Below the pieces are notes generated by a model. It saw nothing but the letters and a program-made list of their open reading frames with translations, was not told the origin of the DNA and did not search any database. A stretch of 64,000 nucleotides of DNA from Gnomoniopsis sp. IMI 355080. Taxonomy: Eukaryota; Ascomycota; Sordariomycetes; Diaporthales; Gnomoniaceae. Shown piece by piece: positions 58,131 to 64,000 of the stretch. The position numbers and the translations under genes were made by a program. Numbering within the stretch: the stretch's first letter is position 1; each line of letters starts with the position of its first letter. The stretch covers positions 62,001 to 126,000 of the forward strand of contig JAPEVC010000032.1 in the NCBI GenBank assembly GCA_027946555.1, written 5' to 3'.

Positions 58131-61100
58131 ATGTGCATCTCGTCCTTTCTGAATCTCTATGTCCTGCTTCTGGTCGCTGTGGGTTTTGCACATGGCAGAG
58201 GCTTGGGCACAGGAGGCGCCGTGGGCAGATTTGCGCTGCCTGAGCAGCCCCAGTTGAGCGTCTGTTACACGTATACCACGACCTACCTCAGCCTGGTCAC
58301 AGTGCCGGCAACACCTACTTCACCACAAGCAATAAATGCTGCAACAAACCCTGCAACAAACCCTGCGACGAACCCTGCAACGAATCCCGCAACGAATCCT
58401 GCAACCAGGCAAGTAATCCCCCTCCTCCCCAACCCTCCTCACGAAAGTTAGAGAGATAGACCGATCAGTGATCACAGGTAAAGCATTTGATGGTCATTCT
58501 CCTGAAGTACAGTGCAGGCGAGATCTGGGGCGAACTTAACTGACCATCGAACAGTGTTGAGGGCAGTCCCCTTCCTAGCAGTACTGTCGTCGTACCCATC
58601 CATGCTGGACAGCCATTCGATATCCTCCTCGCTGACTACCTTGATGTTGGAGATGAAACCTTCACTTTTTCTTCCAGTCCTCTGGCAGACTGGGTGTTGC
58701 TCGACGAAAGCGTGCCGGACCTCTCTGGCACTGTTCCCAGCGATTATGCAGGCGCCGACGTCCAAGTGACTGTCATTTTTCAATCTCCCAGCACCGGCGG
58801 ATCCTATGTGGTCGTCTTCATCCTGGAACCTTTTAACAGCGAACAAACTGTGTATGCCAACAGGACCGAACTACTGAACTGGCCTCTCGCGTCCCTCCTG
58901 TTCACACCGAGCGACGTCCTGGTATCAATATCTTCGGTTGCCGACATCTCCTGGCTTACGATGAACTCTGAAGAGCAAGCGATGTCCGGTACGACACCGG
59001 CATCAGGTCCCGCGTACTATAGCATCATCGTGCGTGCGACGACTGAGCTGGCAAACCGGAAGAGGGCTACCGGGAGGCTGGTTGCGAGGGGGCCCGCCGA
59101 AGGTTATGCAATATTTCTCAACCTGTACATCAACGCCGCGGCCTCAGTGTCCGTAGCAGCAGCGAGCAGCAGCAATATCGCATCTGTTCCGCAGATCAGT
59201 GTCACCGCCACTACAGCGAGTGTTAGCGTTCCAGCTTCGGCCCCTTCAACAGTGACAGCCAGTGTCATATCAGCAGCTCCAGTGTCGACTTTGACCGACC
59301 AGACATCTCCTTCGCCTGTACGTAGCACATTTACTGCTAGCTGGGGAAATACAACTGTGACCCAGAGAGGCACGACGACAACTGATACAGGACCACTGCC
59401 GATATCTCAGTCTCCAGTCAGCGTCCAAACAATTTCGTCTGTTCCTGTATTGACGACCAATACGCAACCTCTACCATCCACCAACACTCAGTCGCTTTCA
59501 ATTGCGGCCTCTTCCACTAAGATTCTTTACACTTTGCAAGTAACATCGACCCTGCAGTCGAGTGCTGCGATATCTCAAGCCCAAAGCAGTATTGCCTCCT
59601 CGGCGGCTCAAATCAATACTCAATCAATCTCGTCCGGGAACACGGCCGTGTCACCCTCTACCGCGAAGACCGGCTCATCCACTACAGTTCCTCAAGGCGC
59701 AACCAGCAAGACCGACTCAGCCTCTTCAGTAGCCAGTTCATTGAGTGTACAAAGCCGAAGCATCGTGGCGTCGACGATGAACCAATTCAGCAGCAGTCTT
59801 CCGGTACCCTCGGCTGCAAGCAGCTCTGCAGTACCATTGCAGTCCAATTCAGCAGCCTCATCATCAATAGGGCATTACACCGTCGTCGTGCCCACTTCTA
59901 CGTCCTCTGAAAGCAACTCTGCAGTGTCATTACAGCCCACTTCACCAGCCTCATCAACAAGAATGCATTACAGCCTCGTCGTGCCCACTTCTACGTCCTC
60001 TGAAAGCAACTCTGCAGTGTCATTGCAGCCCACTTCACCAGCCTCATCAACAATAATGCATTACACCCTCGTCGTACCCACTCTTACGTCCCCTGGAAGC
60101 AGCTCTGCAGTGTCAATACAGTCCACTTCAGCCTCATCATCACTAATCCATGCCAGTCTCCTGGTGTCTACAACGGCAACGAGTACTGGAACAGGCCTGT
60201 CCTCCAGTCCACCAGGGCTCTCCTCTTCCTTCGGGTCGCAGAGTCAGGCTCAGTACCCTCCATCGTCAGCATCACAGCTGCTATCCAGCTCCCAGAATCA
60301 GGCTTCGACCTCTAGGGCTACATCTACAGGAACAACTTCGGGAGCTGCTTCCTCTTCAGACATAATGCATGCGCCCGTGAGCGCTTCATCGTCTTCGCTG
60401 TCAAGTCAGTCGACGACGTCAGGCCTGAGATCCGGAACGTCAGGATCAGTCACGCTTCTGGCCTCTTCTTCACAAGTTACATCCAGCTCTGTGCCTAGTT
60501 CAACACTTCCAGTCTTCGCACCCTTGTCATCCTCAATCCAATCTTCGCTCGCAAGCAGCGCCAGGGAGACGTCGTCTTTATCACAGCTCTCTTCTGTATA
60601 CGGCAGCTCGACCACCGCGAACGTGATCGTATCTTCAGCCGTGTCCACCTTAGTAAGCCAGACGACCAGCACATCAGCTTCGGTGCCGGCCAGTTCCACG
60701 CAGGTCGCTACGAGCTCATACTCCTCCGGCCCTGCAACTCTCTCTAGTAGCTCTGCTTCCGAAACCTTGTCCAGTCAGGTCTCGGACACCAGCGTTGTTT
60801 CAACAACAAGCAGTCAGGGAAGTTCGACGTTTCTATCAACTTCTGCCTCGCCTCCATCCTCCTTCGAATCTTCGACCAGCGTTCAGCCCACCAGCAGCCA
60901 GAGTTCCGACAGCACCCAGCCATTCAGTAGTTCCAGTGAGTCCCTACTCACAAGCAGCACGTCGTTCATGGGTACGACAACTTCACTGGCAACAAGTCAA
61001 ACCACGGAAGAGTACTCTTCGTCAAGCTCAGCGGCCGTGACAAGTTCCCAAACCTCGGCCACGTCATCGATTCAGGTTGCGAGTACTTACCCGACGACGA

Positions 61101-62494
61101 GCCAAGAGACCAGCAGAATTTTCGTGCCGCTCTCCAGCAGCTCGGCCTCGAGCACTTATGCTGCATCAAGCCAAGACAGCAGGACGAGTTCTGTTCCACT
61201 TTCCACCAGCTCAGCTTCAAGCACTATAGAACCATCGCTTACCAGTGCTGCCGCATCTTCGACACAGCTATCGCTTTCCTCCACTTTCAGCGAACAAAAA
61301 AGCCAGTCTGGTAGTAGTAGTACTTCAAGTTCCCAGGTATTCGATTCCCTCTCGACAGTCTCTCTCCAGTCTTCGGCTTCTCTCCAGTCTTCGGCTTCTC
61401 TCCAGTCTTCGGCTTCTCTCCAGGCTTCGATATCATCCACAGTGCAGCCTCGCCGAACTACTAGTAGCCAAGCGGGCCCGACTTCTAGCATAATCCTTTC
61501 AAATCTTGTGTCCTCGGCTTCGACGTCTTTACAAGGTAGAGGAACCAGCAGCAGTGCTGGACAATCGACTGGCAGCCTGGCTAGCACCAGCAGCCGCCGG
61601 ATGCCCTTGTCGCTATCGTCTTCGCAGTCTCTTCTAGCATCAACCAGCACTCAGAGCTCCTCATCAGGCCCGATTGTAGCAACTGTAGTCTCATCTACGC
61701 AATCCCCTTCTAGACTAAGTAGCTCTGTTGCACAATCGACGGTCACCTCGGCAAGAAGCAGATCATCAAATCTGATTTTGCCTCCATTAGTCACTTCAAG
61801 CTCTTCTAGTCTACAGACTTCACAAGCCACAAGTACACTTCTACCATCGACTACATCTGCAACAAGTCCCATTCCTTCAGCCGCATCGCCTTGTGTGGAT
61901 CCTTACGGTTTCGAACTTGCTATTTTCGCCGCTCCGGATTTGGTGAGCGAGGCACTCAACTTGGACATAACACAGTTTGCAACAACATTGCCGGCCTATA
62001 TCCAAACACTTTTCAATGCTATATATATCTACCTAAACTGTCCTGGCACTTATTATACCGGTTTCGATGGCGATTGCACCAACCTTGTTATCCAGTGGCG
62101 CGGATATGTGTACGCAATCACGACTGGTACCTACACGTTCCAAATCCCACCGCTTGCCGACGACAGAGAATGGCTGTGGCTCGGTTCAGCGGCCTATTCT
62201 GGATGGAATAATACGAATTATGCTGCTCAAACATCATACGCTGATGCGAATGTGACGGGGACCGCTACAATATATGCGGAAGCAGGGACGTATATTCCCT
62301 GGCGCGTATTGTATGCCCAACATACATATGTCGCTTTGGCTTCGCTTGCTGTCATCGCACCGGACGGGAGCTTGTTGATGAACCCGCAAACACGTCAGAC
62401 TCAAGTTGCCAACGTCAGCTCGTCCTTTGTGCAGTACTCATGTTCGAACAGTACAGCTCCACCCTTCTTACCATGGGGTCAAGAGTTGAATTGA
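58131..62494 (+). CDS. Secreted mosaic adhesin: cadherin-like modules, Ser/Thr stalk, GLEYA domain
   Basis: Two exons, 58131-58408 and 58555-62494, give 1405 residues. The intron uses a GC donor (AG|GCAAGT) and an AG acceptor, which restores frame at a Ser codon. A signal peptide (MCISSFLNLYVLLLVAVGF) precedes a short repeat of Ala-Thr-Asn-Pro. Residues about 94-190 and 195-290 resemble dystroglycan-type cadherin-like modules (GQPFDI...DWVLLDES...LSGTVP and ISWLTMNSEEQAMSGTTP). About 910 residues of Ser/Thr-rich stalk follow, probably heavily O-mannosylated. Residues about 1206-1390 form a GLEYA/PA14-type ligand-binding domain with paired cysteines (NCPGTYYTGFDGDC) and DDREWLWLGSAAYSGW. No C-terminal anchor is seen. 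Such proteins mediate cell-surface or substrate adhesion. Confidence 0.85.
58341..58406. repeat. 12-base coding minisatellite (Ala-Thr-Asn-Pro)
   Basis: Five and a half tandem copies of a gcaacraaycc(c/t) unit, in frame, at the end of exon 1 of the adhesin. The GC splice donor lies two bases after it. Confidence 0.9.
58409..58554 (+). other. GC-AG intron of the adhesin
   Basis: The 146-base interval contains in-frame stops relative to exon 1. Its 5' border AG|GCAAGT is the expected consensus for GC donors, and the acceptor aacag|T keeps phase 2. A GT at 58413 would leave the wrong phase. Confidence 0.7.
59792..60160. repeat. 93-base tandem repeats in the adhesin stalk
   Basis: Two nearly identical copies start at 59885 and 59978; a third, diverged copy starts at 60071 and a weaker one lies upstream at about 59792. 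Each encodes 31 residues beginning VVPTSTSSESNSAVSLQP and ending near MHY(S/T)L. Confidence 0.88.
61361..61432. repeat. 18-base tandem repeats in the adhesin stalk
   Basis: Four consecutive copies of tctctccagtcttcggct (the last diverged), encoding Ser-Leu-Gln-Ser-Ser-Ala, in frame. Confidence 0.92.
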
Positions 62495-62844
62495 TAATAG
62501 CATTCTGGTTTAGGACCATGCAAAGGTTTGGTTTGGTTTTATTTGGTCATTCATATACCACGAAGAACATATGACCTGTTTGTCGTTTGCGTTAATTTTT
62601 TTTTATTTTTTATTGGCTTTAACTGGGTCTGTATACTACCTCTTATAGGGTTTTGGGACAAAAGGATGCTCTTGTTATATACTCATGCATTACTGCCAAT
62701 CGCTTGTAGGCGAAACAGTCTCCAGAGACTCCAAGAAATAATTATTGATTTAATACTCTTCACATCAGGATTTCTCCAAGAACCGATCCCCCCTGCCTAG
62801 AAGCAGCTAACGTTCTCTATTGGCCAAACAAACTGTGAAGGTAA
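62495..62844. other. Convergent 3' intergenic region
   Basis: About 350 bases, T-rich near 62600, between the adhesin and the last minus-strand gene. No feature was recognised. Confidence 0.5.
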
Positions 62845-63432
62845 TCACGACCAGAAATCCATTCTCCATCCCTGAGTAGCGCTCACCCACTTTTTCTCAC
62901 TGCTATCCCACCGAAACCAGTCATCGTAGGCCCAGCTCCAAGCCCAGCCGTTCTGATCTTGGGGTGGCAAGATGCGAGCCAAGCGCGCATCTTGTTCAAT
63001 TTCATCCAGAACAGGGCCGATATAGCGTGTAGCCTTGTTGCCTAGCTCAGCGGCAAGCAGCTTCTTACGGACATCTTGGATCCGAGACAGTGTGTCGGCG
63101 GTGACTTCATTGTTGTCCAATGGGTCTGCAGTCAGGTCTTTCCCAGCTAGAAGGAAGGGTTCTAGTGCCTTACCCAAGACATCCATTCTGTGGTTGAGGA
63201 TGCTTAGGGATGGTGAGTTGGCCAGTGCAGAAGAGATCTTGTCCTGTGTTCCTTCAGTAAGTAGTTGAAATGGAATATGTGAAAAGAAAAGGGGGGGGGG
63301 GTTGTTTCTGGACCTCTCACACCTTCGCAATAGTACCTGTCCACCCAATAACAGAGTATCTGAGCGCAATTTTGCATTGTCCAATGATATTTTGGAATCC
63401 AATAGCAATGTGGTGCCGTCTAACTTGTGCAT
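62845..63432 (-). CDS. Small helical protein of unknown function
   Basis: The favoured model has two exons, 63432-63337 and 63243-62845, across a 93-base GTACTA...CAG intron, giving 164 residues. Exon 1 encodes MHKLDGTTLLLDSKISLDNA with a helical periodicity that continues into exon 2 (DKISSALANSPSLSILNHRM). Exon 2 also has RIQDVRKKLLAAELGNKATR and a Trp-rich end (NGWAWSWAYDDWFRWD, GWRMDFW). The intron holds an 11-base G run on the plus strand. A competing model starts at 63478 (strong context GCCATGG), reads another frame and uses a donor at 63322, also in frame with exon 2, giving 184 residues. I prefer the first because its exon 1 looks more like protein. Exon 2 is the secure part; the family is unknown. 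Confidence 0.55.
   Translation of the reverse strand: MHKLDGTTLLLDSKISLDNAKLRSDTLLLGGQVLLRRCERSRNNPPPLFFSHIPFQLLTEGTQDKISSALANSPSLSILNHRMDVLGKALEPFLLAGKDLTADPLDNNEVTADTLSRIQDVRKKLLAAELGNKATRYIGPVLDEIEQDARLARILPPQDQNGWAWSWAYDDWFRWDSSEKKWVSATQGWRMDFWS
63291..63301. repeat. Poly(G) tract inside an intron
   Basis: Eleven consecutive G on the plus strand (C-rich in the transcript), within the intron of the last minus-strand gene. Confidence 0.9.
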
Positions 63433-64000
63433 GCAGCTGCTCCTGTCGAGGTATTGGCAAAGGTAGCTGAGTGACCATGGCAAAATGTTTGGAAATGCTC
63501 TGCTCTCTTTATCCAGACAGGGTGGTGTTCGTCGACTATTTGTGGCATTTAGCCTGGGAGATTGCACTGGGTTGGATTACACAATAGTAATTGCTGAAAC
63601 TCGAATGGCATGATATAGAGGTGTCTTGTTTTTCTGCAATCTGGAACTTTCGGTAGGTATATACAGGATAATTGTCAAGAACAAGACACAGCTGTCTAGC
63701 TGTGATTCAACACTTGACAGCCGAAGTCACTAAAGTCTTACATGGTGAATTAGTAGTATGTATGACTTAGAAGCATATTTGTAGTAATTCATGATACTTT
63801 GAATGCATTTATGTGTCTTTTATTATGACTGACTGGACTCTCAGGTTTCAAGGCGATGACAAGCAGTATAGTGACAAAAGGTGATGGCAGCCTCACATAG
63901 GGTGCACGGGAAAGTGACTGGGTCAGCCAATGTCATCTTTGTGATAGAGCTAAGTACAGACATTAAGCTTGGCTATAACATAGAGACTGGAGGGAGGTCA
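63433..64000. other. Right-edge stretch
   Basis: AT-rich, with only short frames. It presumably holds the promoter of the last gene, and the alternative start at 63478. Nothing else was recognised. Confidence 0.45.

Overview
The window is nuclear DNA of a filamentous ascomycete (Pezizomycotina). Genes carry zero to three short GT-AG introns, are compact and lie on both strands, and include families typical of these fungi: a PAS-type hybrid histidine kinase, a GLEYA adhesin, a CVNH lectin, a GH79 glycosidase and an STB6-like protein. No bacterial, viral or transposon gene was recognised. I cannot fix the class from sequence alone. Short palindromes of the TACCTAGGTA type fit what I recall of Sordariomycete intergenic DNA, but that is weak evidence.

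Layout: 0.5-3.6 kb holds two divergent genes of unknown function, the second a single-pass membrane protein. 4.1-8.2 kb is RAD50 (DNA double-strand-break repair). 9.2-11.4 kb is a PP4 regulatory subunit (PPP4R2-like, three exons, minus strand). After a 4.4 kb gene-free stretch comes a UPF0658-type multispanning Golgi membrane protein (15.9-17.1). 19.0-20.4 is RMD5/GID2, the RING subunit of the GID ubiquitin ligase, head to head with an STB6-like protein (21.3-24.1). 24.6-27.6 is a divergent mitochondrial pair: TIM10 and a mitochondrial-type lysyl-tRNA synthetase. 29.0-30.0 is a four-span membrane protein with a PYTPG-repeat tail. 33.6-38.7 is a hybrid histidine kinase. 39.2-41.1 is a secreted, probably GPI-anchored GH79 glycosidase, divergent from succinate-semialdehyde dehydrogenase (42.9-44.7). 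44.7-49.1 is an AT-richer, gene-poor island with one small Cys/His-rich gene. 49.1-50.1 is a CVNH protein, 52.0-55.8 a 1279-residue protein with a C-terminal membrane anchor, 58.1-62.5 a mosaic GLEYA adhesin, and 62.8-63.4 a small gene with an ambiguous first exon.

The genes do not form one pathway or an obvious biosynthetic cluster. The core is housekeeping (repair, phosphatase, ubiquitin ligase, mitochondrial biogenesis, GABA shunt), and surface or sensing genes lie toward the right. I found no clear undescribed multi-gene system. The best leads are the adhesin (two cadherin-like modules, Ser/Thr stalk, GLEYA, and a GC-AG intron at the edge of a coding minisatellite), the CVNH/glycine-zipper fusion, the two start codons of SSADH, and two alternative in-frame first exons in the last gene. 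Exon borders were assigned by eye from splice consensus, reading frame and family conservation, without transcript evidence. I saw no convincing tRNA, rRNA or CRISPR.
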